Below, piece by piece: positions 11,033 to 19,595 of a stretch of DNA of 64,000 nucleotides (its first letter is position 1; every line of letters begins with the position of its first letter). Made by a program: the position numbers and the translations under genes. Source of the stretch: Patellaria atrata CBS 101060 (Eukaryota > Ascomycota > Dothideomycetes > Patellariales > Patellariaceae); assembly GCA_010093705.1 (NCBI GenBank), contig MU006095.1, forward strand, positions 1,297,623 to 1,361,622, in the 5' to 3' direction. The notes under the pieces were generated by a model. The model made no database searches, was not told where the DNA came from, and saw only the letters and a list, made by a program, of their open reading frames with translations.

Positions 11033-12736
11033 TCATAACGCTGGCTCGACCGCTTTCACCCCAGGCAACTCCTTCCTAGTAGGTAACTCCCCTCCATCCT
11101 GCCCGAGCAACTTCCTCTGCAATTCCCGCTCGATATTCCTCGTGTCTCCCCTCTGCTCCTCAAGTCTCTCAATAGCCAACTGAATATTATAAAGATGCAT
11201 CTCCAAGGGTGCTTCCTCGCTGACACCCAACACATCCGGCGCGCCAACTCGTTCCCTCAAATCCTCCAACCCGGCCGCGATGCCCTGCAGCTTCATGACG
11301 GTGTTGCTGACGTGCGCCCAGGCTATGCGTCTGTAGGCTGAGACCTGCTGCAAGAGGGCGAGCTGCTCGGCGAGCTTCTTCTTGGAGTGGCGGTTCCCGC
11401 CGAGCTTGGTCCAGAGGGAGGCGAGGAGCTCGTCGCGGGAGGAGGAGAGGGTGAGGCCGTCGCGGGCGGCGATGTCGGCGATGATGTCGAGGCGGGCGTC
11501 GAGGTTGTCGAGGATCTTGAGGAGGGCCTGCGCTTCGAGAATCAGGGTCGAGATCTTTTCTTCTACTGCAGAGGTGTGTTCGAGGTAGCGGGCGCGGACC
11601 AGACCACCCGTGTTTAGTTTGGATTGGAAGGGGGAGAGGAATGTAGGTACGATGCCGAAGGTTGTGCTCGGTGCACTGAGTTCGGACAGCACGCGTAAGG
11701 TCCACCGGTTGATGCTGAGGATGTGGTCGACGGTCGACCCGATGCGGGAGTTGAAACGGGTCAGGCTTGAGGATGCTTCCCGTGCCGTGTCGATGAAGCC
11801 TGTGAATTCGAATTCGAGCTCGTTCCGTGAGGGGAGACTGGAATACTTGACTACGAGTTTGAGATCGCGGATTGAGGCCTCGGAGTGCTTCATCTCAACT
11901 GGGAGGCTTAATGCGGTTTCCGAGGAGGAGAGAATGTCCTCGAAGGAGGATTGGACGTTCATGAGACGGTCAAATTCGACGGGGCCGGAGGGCTCCGAGG
12001 CGCAGAATGGGAGATCCAGGTAGGATACCCCTGGGATTTGGCAGATGGGGGAAAGAACTGCAGTTGCCGAAGAGGCGACAAAGTTTCGTACGCCTAGTAT
12101 GAGAGCGAAGAGTATACTGATTGCGAGTGCGAAAGACATTAGAGGTTTGAGAAATAAAAGGGCAGGAAAGAGGATGGAGAAGATTAAATTGATGGTCGGA
12201 TGAAGGACATTGTTCCAAAACCATGCAATGTATGTCCCGATGTCTCCTTGCTGTACAATGCGCTCTTCAACTTTAGGAGGTTTCGGTCTACCGGGAGATT
12301 TTCGAGCCTGATATCCTTGAAATCCCTCACTTGCTGTAGTCCGTGAAGTACGTCTGTGTACCCGGGAACCACGTTGTGGAGTAGCCCTAAACGATGAGCC
12401 CTCCATATCTTGATGCATGGAGGGCATGATGAACTCGGGCTCTACGGAAGCTTGCCTAGATTTTATACGTTCGGACTGCCGGGTAGCGAAAGGAGTAAAC
12501 GTCTGAGAAGACGCCTTTGACTTCCGTGGTGTAGCGTGTGGTTGTTGCTGCGTCCGGGGTGATCGAGATTGTTTCGAGGTTACTTCGACCGGAGCAAGGC
12601 TGTCATTTCCTATATCCTCTCCTGAGTCTTCTTCAAGATATTCTCCATCACTGCTCTCAGTTCTGTCTGATTCCATTTGTCCCCAGGATTCGCTCAGTGT
12701 CGATCTCGAGACGTTCGTGGTACGCGCCATTGCCAC
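11033..12736 (-). CDS. Unrecognised membrane protein with AT-hook-like motif and C-terminal coiled coil
   Basis: A single uninterrupted frame of 567 codons; I do not recognise a named family. Residues 1-160 are disordered, acidic then basic, rich in Ser, Thr and Gln, and contain RKSPGRPKPPK at about 146-155, an AT-hook-like core (GRP flanked by basic residues). Residues about 181-216 are strongly hydrophobic and long enough for two short helices or a membrane hairpin (NLIFSILFPALLFLK, then SFALAISILFALILG). The remainder is predicted soluble and helical with charged heptad-like stretches near the end (IERLEEQRGDTRNIERELQRKLL). A Cys pair (PICQIPG, LPFC) follows the membrane segment. One reading is an inner-nuclear-membrane or ER protein whose N-terminus touches DNA; that is inference. 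ATGs at 12736 and 12730 are both possible starts. Divergent from the threonyl-tRNA synthetase gene. Confidence 0.75.
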   Translation of the reverse strand: MAMARTTNVSRSTLSESWGQMESDRTESSDGEYLEEDSGEDIGNDSLAPVEVTSKQSRSPRTQQQPHATPRKSKASSQTFTPFATRQSERIKSRQASVEPEFIMPSMHQDMEGSSFRATPQRGSRVHRRTSRTTASEGFQGYQARKSPGRPKPPKVEERIVQQGDIGTYIAWFWNNVLHPTINLIFSILFPALLFLKPLMSFALAISILFALILGVRNFVASSATAVLSPICQIPGVSYLDLPFCASEPSGPVEFDRLMNVQSSFEDILSSSETALSLPVEMKHSEASIRDLKLVVKYSSLPSRNELEFEFTGFIDTAREASSSLTRFNSRIGSTVDHILSINRWTLRVLSELSAPSTTFGIVPTFLSPFQSKLNTGGLVRARYLEHTSAVEEKISTLILEAQALLKILDNLDARLDIIADIAARDGLTLSSSRDELLASLWTKLGGNRHSKKKLAEQLALLQQVSAYRRIAWAHVSNTVMKLQGIAAGLEDLRERVGAPDVLGVSEEAPLEMHLYNIQLAIERLEEQRGDTRNIERELQRKLLGQDGGELPTRKELPGVKAVEPAL

Positions 12737-13191
12737 GGCCTTTTGTTAAGCAGAACAATGAACGCTTTAGCGTCTGTAGATGACTTCGTGAAGAGGGAAC
12801 ACTATTGTGGTTGAAGAACGCGTGATTCCTGAGTGAAAATGTACTTATTCCAGACTGCAGTTATGTCAGTATATGCGGCGGGTGGGGGATAGGTAGGTGA
12901 GAAAGAAGGCAGGATTGAGGTATATCTCTATCCTTTGGTACATACATGTGGAGTGAAGGTAGGGTCAACCTGTATCTAAGCGATTGTGGAACTTAACTAG
13001 GTGGCTCAGCAGGTTATTAAAGGTGAAATAAAGATTTAAGGTGCCGTGGGCTGTATATATCAACATCATGGTGAATGTTCAAGGCTGCAAGGTGGGAGCT
13101 CGTTGCGTCACAGGTGTTTTGTTGCTCGCTTCCAATCCAGTTTGGTCGCGTCCTCCTCGAACAATTTCTCCAGGCGCAAACACCCATCTCA
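12737..13191. promoter_or_regulatory. Shared divergent promoter region, membrane protein / mito ThrRS
   Basis: About 455 bp between predicted start codons on opposite strands. If the synthetase starts at the alternative ATG at 13075, the gap is 338 bp. No defined motif is claimed. Confidence 0.4.
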
Positions 13192-14787
13192 ATGCACATA
13201 GTACGCGCATCTGCGCGAATAACCCATCTAAACAATGCATATAGAGGAAGCAGACCTCGAATACGCATCAACGGGGTGCAATGGATTCGTCAATGTTCTT
13301 GTTCTGTCCCGCAGGCTGCACCATCAAGAACTCCTGATCCTACCCTGAACCCTACGACAAGTGACCCGCCTACTCCTCCTGCTGACCATCGAACCTTAGC
13401 AACAGCTCAAAAGCTGTTTATTACATCGCCCTACAGTCCTGGCTCACCTCTATTCCTTCCAAATGGCGCGTATATGTTTAATAAGCTCATATCATTCCTC
13501 CGCGCTCAGTATCATGAATTTGGTTTCCGTGAAGTTGTTACTCCAACAATTTACAAAAGATCATTATGGCAGACATCGGGGCACTGGGATAACTATGCAA
13601 AAGACATGTTCGAGGTTCAAGGACGAGGTGCCACAGGCCGCATTGCTAATGTCGAAGCTGGGCAAGACGAGGAGTTCGGCCTGAAGCCGATGAATTGCCC
13701 AGGACATTGCCTACTCTTTGCCAGCGAACGACGAAGTTATCGTGACCTACCCATCCGATTCGCTGACTTCAGCGCCCTGCATCGAAATGAGATTTCTGGT
13801 GCATTGAGCGGATTAACCCGCGTCAGGAGGTTCCACCAGGATGATGGACATATCTTTTGCACACCGTCACAAATACTGGATGAAATCAGGAGTACTCTGG
13901 AATTCATACGAATTGTCTACGATACGTTCAACCTTGGCCCATATAAGCTAGTTTTATCGACTCGACCTACGGACTCTCATATCGGTACACAAGAGGAATG
14001 GGATCGGGCGGAAGGCCAATTGAAGGACGCACTTATGGAAAGTGGACGTGAATGGGGTATCAATGAAGGCGATGGCGCATTTTACGGCCCGAAGATAGAT
14101 ATAATACTGAAAGACTCGGACGGAAAGGAACATCAAACGGCTACAATCCAGCTGGACTTCCAGCTAGGACAAAGATTTGGTTTGGAGTACATCGCTCCAG
14201 CTCCAGAGTCGGATAGGAAGGGTGGGACCTCTCTCGAAGTTGACAATGAGCTGAAGACTAACGGACCCTTCGTTCCCGTGATAATTCATAGAGCGATCTT
14301 TGGATCGTTGGAACGCTTCCTCGCACTGCTAATTGAGCACTATAACGGAAAATATCCCTTTTGGATATCTCCACGACCCGCTATCATTTTAAGTGTTACC
14401 CAGGACCCGGATGTGATAGAATATATCTCTAAAATTAAAGAACAACTGAGCAGCGGAGAACCAAATGAGTCTTCGTCAACGGCTAGTTTCAAACGGCAGA
14501 AACTAGGCATTGAGCGAATACATATAGATACTGACCTATCTCATAGACATTTAAACAAAAAGATTGCTGAGGCGAAGAGCAAGGGATACAACAACATTAT
14601 TGTTGTGGGGGGAAGAGACGTGAGAGAAAATGGTCTATCCTTGGAAATATGGCATCAAGACCGGCTTGATGACACCTTGAGGGTTCGAAACTCAATTCGG
14701 GGTACTAATAAGATGGCGACAAACGATAAAATGACCGTCCCACAAGTTGTACAATTTTTCCAGAGGCTACAAAGCATGTACTTATAG
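13192..14787 (+). CDS. MST1: Threonyl-tRNA synthetase, mitochondrial
   Basis: A single exon, 531 residues from the chosen ATG. The enzyme charges mitochondrial tRNA-Thr with threonine. The class II core is complete: GAYMFNKLISFLRAQYHEFGF with VVTPTIYKRSLWQTSGHW (motif 1 region), MNCPGHCLLF with the zinc-type Cys, ALHRNEISGALSGLTRVRRF (motif 2), DDGHIFC with the second zinc-type residue, and IIHRAIFGSLERFLALLIEHY (third ligand plus motif 3). The anticodon-binding domain follows, starting near PFWISPRPAIIL. The cytosolic enzyme's N-terminal TGS and editing domains are absent, as expected for the fungal mitochondrial form. The start at 13192 gives MHIVRASARITHLNNAYRG, a basic, acid-free presequence; an in-frame ATG at 13075 would add 39 residues and cannot be excluded. 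Confidence 0.93.
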   Translation: MHIVRASARITHLNNAYRGSRPRIRINGVQWIRQCSCSVPQAAPSRTPDPTLNPTTSDPPTPPADHRTLATAQKLFITSPYSPGSPLFLPNGAYMFNKLISFLRAQYHEFGFREVVTPTIYKRSLWQTSGHWDNYAKDMFEVQGRGATGRIANVEAGQDEEFGLKPMNCPGHCLLFASERRSYRDLPIRFADFSALHRNEISGALSGLTRVRRFHQDDGHIFCTPSQILDEIRSTLEFIRIVYDTFNLGPYKLVLSTRPTDSHIGTQEEWDRAEGQLKDALMESGREWGINEGDGAFYGPKIDIILKDSDGKEHQTATIQLDFQLGQRFGLEYIAPAPESDRKGGTSLEVDNELKTNGPFVPVIIHRAIFGSLERFLALLIEHYNGKYPFWISPRPAIILSVTQDPDVIEYISKIKEQLSSGEPNESSSTASFKRQKLGIERIHIDTDLSHRHLNKKIAEAKSKGYNNIIVVGGRDVRENGLSLEIWHQDRLDDTLRVRNSIRGTNKMATNDKMTVPQVVQFFQRLQSMYL

Positions 14788-14915
14788 ATTACGGCTGGCG
14801 AGAAAATATGTACGTTACCAGCTATGATTGCAGCTATCTAATGACGAAAGAATGTAACATAGAGGCGAAACTGCGGACGCTTCCTATACAAGTCTTTCAA
14901 AAGTTCTCCTGTTCC

Positions 14916-15926
14916 CTACTTGAGGCCAACTAATTTGCTGCTCAACTCCCACAACTTAGTCTCCTGAGCTTCATCAAACGCGAAAGGCGCATATCCCCTT
15001 TCTTGCGGAGCCGCATCCTCCTTCGCCTGCCCGACGATCTCGCAATCCTCGAGATACTTACCACCTTGGCCCTCTATCGCCCTACTCACTGCTGCCCAAA
15101 CACTGGTCGCAGCACCCTGAGCCTGCGACTTGAAAAACTTCTGAAATTCCGGAGTCATCCATCCGTCGATCATCTCCTGTGGGACATGAGCTTGCGCCCC
15201 GCTCCAAACGAATCCTGGATGCAACGAGATGGCATGGATCCCCTGAGGTCCAAAGACTCGATCAATGTAATTGGCCATCCAAGTACCTGCGATCTTTGAC
15301 TGGGCATACGCGATCCAGGTATTATACCCTTTCTCGAACGTGATATCATCCCACTGCACGGGAGCCATGCGATGAGCTCCAGATGATACTACCACCACGC
15401 GAGAAGCAAACTCAGGGCTCGCGCCCTTCAGCAACGCATGCTTCAGCAGATTGAAAAGCAGGAATGGAGACAGGTAGTTCACGCAGAACTGTGACTCCTG
15501 TCCCTCGATCAACTCTCTCGTCTGCGGCCAGCTTATTCCCGCGTTAAAAACCACCACATTCAAAATATCGGTCTTTGCCAATATCTCCTCAGCTCCCGCA
15601 CGCACCGAAGCAAAAGATGCCTGATCCAACTGGATTACGTCGACGGTCCCGGTCCCGTTGCTTGAGGAGAGAATCCCCTCCTTCACTTTCTCGCCCTTCG
15701 CTTTGTCGCGTGCGGTCATGAAGACGTGAGCGCCAGTTGCGTGTAATGCACGAACGGTCTCGAGACCCAGGCCTGAGGACCCGCCGGTTACGAGGAAGAC
15801 CTTTGAGGTGAGATTGTTCTGAAGCCCTTCGTCGGAGATGATTTGGAGAGCGGTGGGACGAGCATCTCCAGGGCCAGAGGGGGTAGCGTGGGCTGAGACA
15901 TAAGGGGATGGAGAGGTGGTGGACAT
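14916..15926 (-). CDS. Short-chain dehydrogenase/reductase (retinol dehydrogenase/WW-oxidoreductase-like)
   Basis: A single exon, 336 residues. A Rossmann fold with all classical SDR marks: nucleotide-binding TGGSSGLG (residues 47-54) after FLVTGG, the NAG motif (128-130), catalytic Ser in VVVSSGAHR (181-182) and the YAQSK catalytic Tyr207/Lys211. TARDKAKGEK after the second strand, with Arg and Lys, suggests NADP(H) preference. The N-terminal 35 residues are low in complexity with no membrane helix, so it is probably cytosolic. The likely reaction is NAD(P)-dependent oxidation or reduction of a carbonyl or alcohol; the substrate cannot be told. It ends about 130 bp from the 3' end of the synthetase gene (convergent) and is divergent from HPM1. 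Confidence 0.9.
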   Translation of the reverse strand: MSTTSPSPYVSAHATPSGPGDARPTALQIISDEGLQNNLTSKVFLVTGGSSGLGLETVRALHATGAHVFMTARDKAKGEKVKEGILSSSNGTGTVDVIQLDQASFASVRAGAEEILAKTDILNVVVFNAGISWPQTRELIEGQESQFCVNYLSPFLLFNLLKHALLKGASPEFASRVVVVSSGAHRMAPVQWDDITFEKGYNTWIAYAQSKIAGTWMANYIDRVFGPQGIHAISLHPGFVWSGAQAHVPQEMIDGWMTPEFQKFFKSQAQGAATSVWAAVSRAIEGQGGKYLEDCEIVGQAKEDAAPQERGYAPFAFDEAQETKLWELSSKLVGLK

Positions 15927-16411
15927 ATTGGTGTGAGTTTGAAAAGGGACTTGACAAATTGGAAAGGGGATTTGATATTGCTATAAGAGCTGGTTCTGGA
16001 TGTGAAGGTTGAGCTTTACTTGGTAGACCGAAGGGCTTGACAAGTAGACAACAGAGTCCATATTTCTCCTTTTATATCTTGAACAGAAAATCCTTCTATA
16101 TCACTCCCTTCTATCAGCGCAATTCCTTCCCTATCGCATCTCCTAAATCCCCAAATAGGCAAGGCGTAACCGGAACGGTTATTCCTCGGCCTGCGTTTAC
16201 CTCATCACTTAGCCGCAGCTCGGCCTTTCGGTCTCCCAAATCTTTTACAAAGCAAATCCTCCAGAATTTCGCCAATCACAGAACTCTTTGTCTCATAATC
16301 GGCCCTAAGTATAACCGTCAAGAAGGTAATTCTACTGCATATTCTTGGATGTTACAGCGAGCAGACTAAAAGAATTGGTCTCACAGCAGAACCTAGGGTT
16401 GCAGAAGGATC
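15927..16411. promoter_or_regulatory. Shared divergent promoter region, SDR / HPM1
   Basis: About 485 bp between opposite start codons. An in-frame stretch of about 110 codons at 16037-16369 lies inside it but resembles nothing and is treated as chance. Confidence 0.45.
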
Positions 16412-17914
16412 ATGAGTGTTCAGTTTAGTTTCGGTTTTAGCGGAGATGATATTGAAGAGGAGGACGTGACGGAAGTAGAAGGGGATGGTGAAAGAGGAGA
16501 GGGTGCGGCCGTCGGTGTGGAGAGGAATGGGGAGGGGGAGGTGCAAAGGGTTGAGGCCTGCGTTGAGGATGTGGAGTTGTTGGTAGGTAAGATATCTTTT
16601 CCTTCTACTATTTTCCGTTATACACCTTCCTTTCAGATTGTGTCAGATTCTTCTTCCTTTTTCATCTCATTTCATTCGAAAATTTCTCTTCTGGATCACC
16701 TCTGCTCTTCTCTTGAGTCTCGGAGATAACCCTCTCTTTAATATTATGTCTATTCAATACCGGTCCTATTTTCCCTTAATTATCTGTGCAACCGTAGTTC
16801 CATTGTTTAAAATATCGTTTCTCCTGCGTATCTGAAATCGAATGAATCCGACCTGGGCTGCATCTTCAATTGAATAATGCACTCATCATATCTTTGATAA
16901 ATACTATCCTCATTGTGTGCTACAGCTCTCAAGTCTTCCATCCAAGATCTCGTATAGCACCTTAAAACTTGAGTCCCCGAAAGGACGCAAGCTGAGCATA
17001 CCTCGCCGAGAGTTGTTTGATATCCGGATGCAGCTCATGGTTGAAGATGGAAACGACGACTCCACCCCCGTCACTGGACTCGATGAGTCAGATATCCAGA
17101 CCAATGTGTACGAGGGCGGTTTCAAGAGCTGGGAATGCTCGATCGACTTGGCAAAGTTGCTCCTGGATCGAGGACCGAGGAAGGATATCGATGATCTTTG
17201 TAGAGTTGATCACGTTATCGAGGTATGATTTTGGATATTAGGCCGATTTCTTCCGCAAGAGGTCGTACAATTGATCTAACTATTTTGTAGCTCGGTTGCG
17301 GAACTGCAGTACCATCCCTTGTTCTTTTTCATTATGCTCTCACCCAGGAACTGTCGATTCACTTCACTTTAGCCGATTACAACGCGGCAGTATTAAGGCT
17401 AGTCACTCTACCGAATCTTCTCCTGATGTGGGCAAAGACAATGCCTACAACAACGACATCCCCTTTTTCATCCGAAAACCCAAATCCACTCCTTGAAAAC
17501 GCGGCAGGAGACCTGGAGCTAAGCCCGGAGATTCTTAGCGCTTTCCAAAAAGCAGTCACAACCCAAAATCTCGCCCTGACCTTGATCTCGGGCTCTTGGA
17601 TGCCTACAACCCGTTTTCTGCCGCTCGTTGTTTCGGCACCGGATATGAACACTCTGGTTCTAGCATCCGAAACAATATACTCCCCAGCAAGTTTATCCGC
17701 TTTCACAGAGGTCCTTGTGGGAATCCTTGAAAGAGTGCGAATAGGAAAAGCAATGGTGGCTGCAAAGCGGATCTATTTCGGCGTTGGGGGTAGTGTGGAT
17801 GCGTTTAAAGAGGAAGCAGCGGCTAAGAAAGCTGTAGCTTATGAAATCGAAAATGCAGAGGTAGGTGGTGGAATGGGAGTAAAGAGATGTCTGATGGAGG
17901 TGCAAATGATGTAG
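16412..17914 (+). CDS. HPM1: Protein-histidine N-methyltransferase (Hpm1/METTL18 family)
   Basis: Exons 16412-16582, 16926-17222 and 17291-17914, 363 residues. In yeast Hpm1 methylates a histidine of ribosomal protein Rpl3, and METTL18 does the same in animals. Family marks: N-terminal MSVQFSFGFSGDDIEEED, then SLPSKISYSTL, VYEGGFKSWECSIDLAKLL (the Gly-Gly-x-Lys-x-Trp-Glu-Cys segment before the methyltransferase core), SAM-binding motif I ELGCGTAVPSL, the acidic strand LADYNAAVLRLVTLPNL, and ASETIYSP near the substrate pocket. The second intron (68 bp) falls exactly between Glu and the LGCG motif. The first intron is unusually long (343 bp, donor GTAGGT, acceptor CTACAG), but both sides are phase 0 and the joined text matches the family. 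Cytosolic or nuclear. Confidence 0.9.
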
Positions 17915-19595
17915 CCTGGTGCTATGAGTGTCTAAAAAATGGCTCTGGTCTCCTCCTGTTAGGGTAGACAGCTGCTAACAAGTTGATTTCGTACAACAAA
18001 CGCATCATTCTCGACTCTACGGAGTACTACAGCAGTTTCTCCTATTATGCTGTACATCTACCATATCCCCACATTTCAACAATCATAAGTCTTCTTCCAC
18101 CTACTGTATTCGTACATATGTTGAGACACAGAAGCTAGAGACGCTAGAGACATGCGCATCGAAAAGCAAATATCACACCACTTCGCTCTAACTGACATCA
18201 TGTTTCAGCTTTAGGATCAATCCATATCTCAGGATGCACAGCTACAGTAGCCCCATAGCAAAGGACCAGTCTTTCTTCTCAATACATAGGTTCCATTCCC
18301 AGACGCTTTCTATCCTGCAACCGCGGAATATTTTGGCCAATGGTGTCCACAACTTCCCCTCGGATTCGGCTTAGAACTTCTTGGAATGCAGAAAATAGCT
18401 AACACGACGCTATCAACGGCGCAGTAGCGGTGGGAATGGAACGGCACGTTAGTCCCGCGCTGCTGCTTCATTCGGTACCAAAAGCTGCAAGATTGCTACA
18501 CCAACGTCCAAGAAAAGTTGTGAGAATATCAGATGTGAAATATGTTCTGGTTAGTGGGGTCGATTAGGCCTCCTGTTACACTACGAAGTCGGGAGAATCT
18601 CGTCGTTGACCAGATCTTCGGTTACCTCCTAGTTTTAGGGGACACTGCGGAATACTGGAACGAACAGGCTTTTGATTAAGCTTGCTTTTGTCTAAAGGAG
18701 CTTATCAGGGACCAGGGCGCCTATTTCGTACCCCTTGTCCACATAATCACCTACTGCAATTTATTTTTACAATATAAAAAACAGGAAGCTATTGAACCGG
18801 GGATTTTGGCTATCGGTAGTGGCGTCACCGGTGTCGGGCTATTTTTCTTTTCGGATAGTCAGTTAAGCCACTTGTTGATTTCCCCAAGTCTCCCAAACAG
18901 GGCCACAGGAGGATTTGAAAAGAATGAAAGCTGAATTTACAGCGGTAGTTGCTGACAGACATGAGTTGTTCAGCTTACTAGGAAGAATACGTGGACTGGA
19001 TATCATTTCGTATAGAAGTAACCTCGGACTAGTTCTAGCTTTTGAACTCGGCCATACCGCAGAAATACGGAGTACTGTTTACCGCAGGTCCAGCTTTCTG
19101 AGGGATGAAGAGGCGACATTTCGAATCATTTCCCAAATTCCCAAGAGGCAAGCGGCATAAAATGCACAACTTTATATGGAGTTCCTGGTAGCACCTGCAT
19201 GGCAACTCATAGCGGCCAATCCGAGACACGGAAGATTTCTAACCCCAGGCACGACCTCCTCCCAGACCTCCCAGATGGTCGTAGCTTTCTTTCAAAAAGA
19301 ACGATTCGAACGATTTGGGAACTTCATTTTAGGCATGACAGGCATGATAACGCTCTAAAATACGCCAATCCTTAACATCTACTCGATTGGCGGGACAGCG
19401 GGGGATAATAGCAGCAAATATATCTAGGGCTACTTTAACTACTTCCTTGTCTTCCGTACAGTACGAAGTCAATCTCCCACAAACCTCCTAAAAGCTGTGC
19501 ATCACGTCTCTGTCCGTTTCGATATACGACATACGACATCTGCCTTTGCTTGTCTGTCTATCTTATCGATTGAGAAAGACTCCCATTCTACCGGC
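17915..19595. other. Intergenic region upstream of the Zn2Cys6 regulator
   Basis: Contains TACGGAGTACT-type motifs near 18019 and 19069 and a TACAGTAC near 19457. No coding region is supported. The last part, after about 19440, is CT-rich and probably the regulator's promoter and leader; an in-frame upstream ATG at 19497 would extend that protein by 33 residues. Confidence 0.45.

Noticed and set aside
16037-16369. 110-codon frame upstream of HPM1
   Set aside because: Lies in the divergent promoter region and shows no protein-like features.
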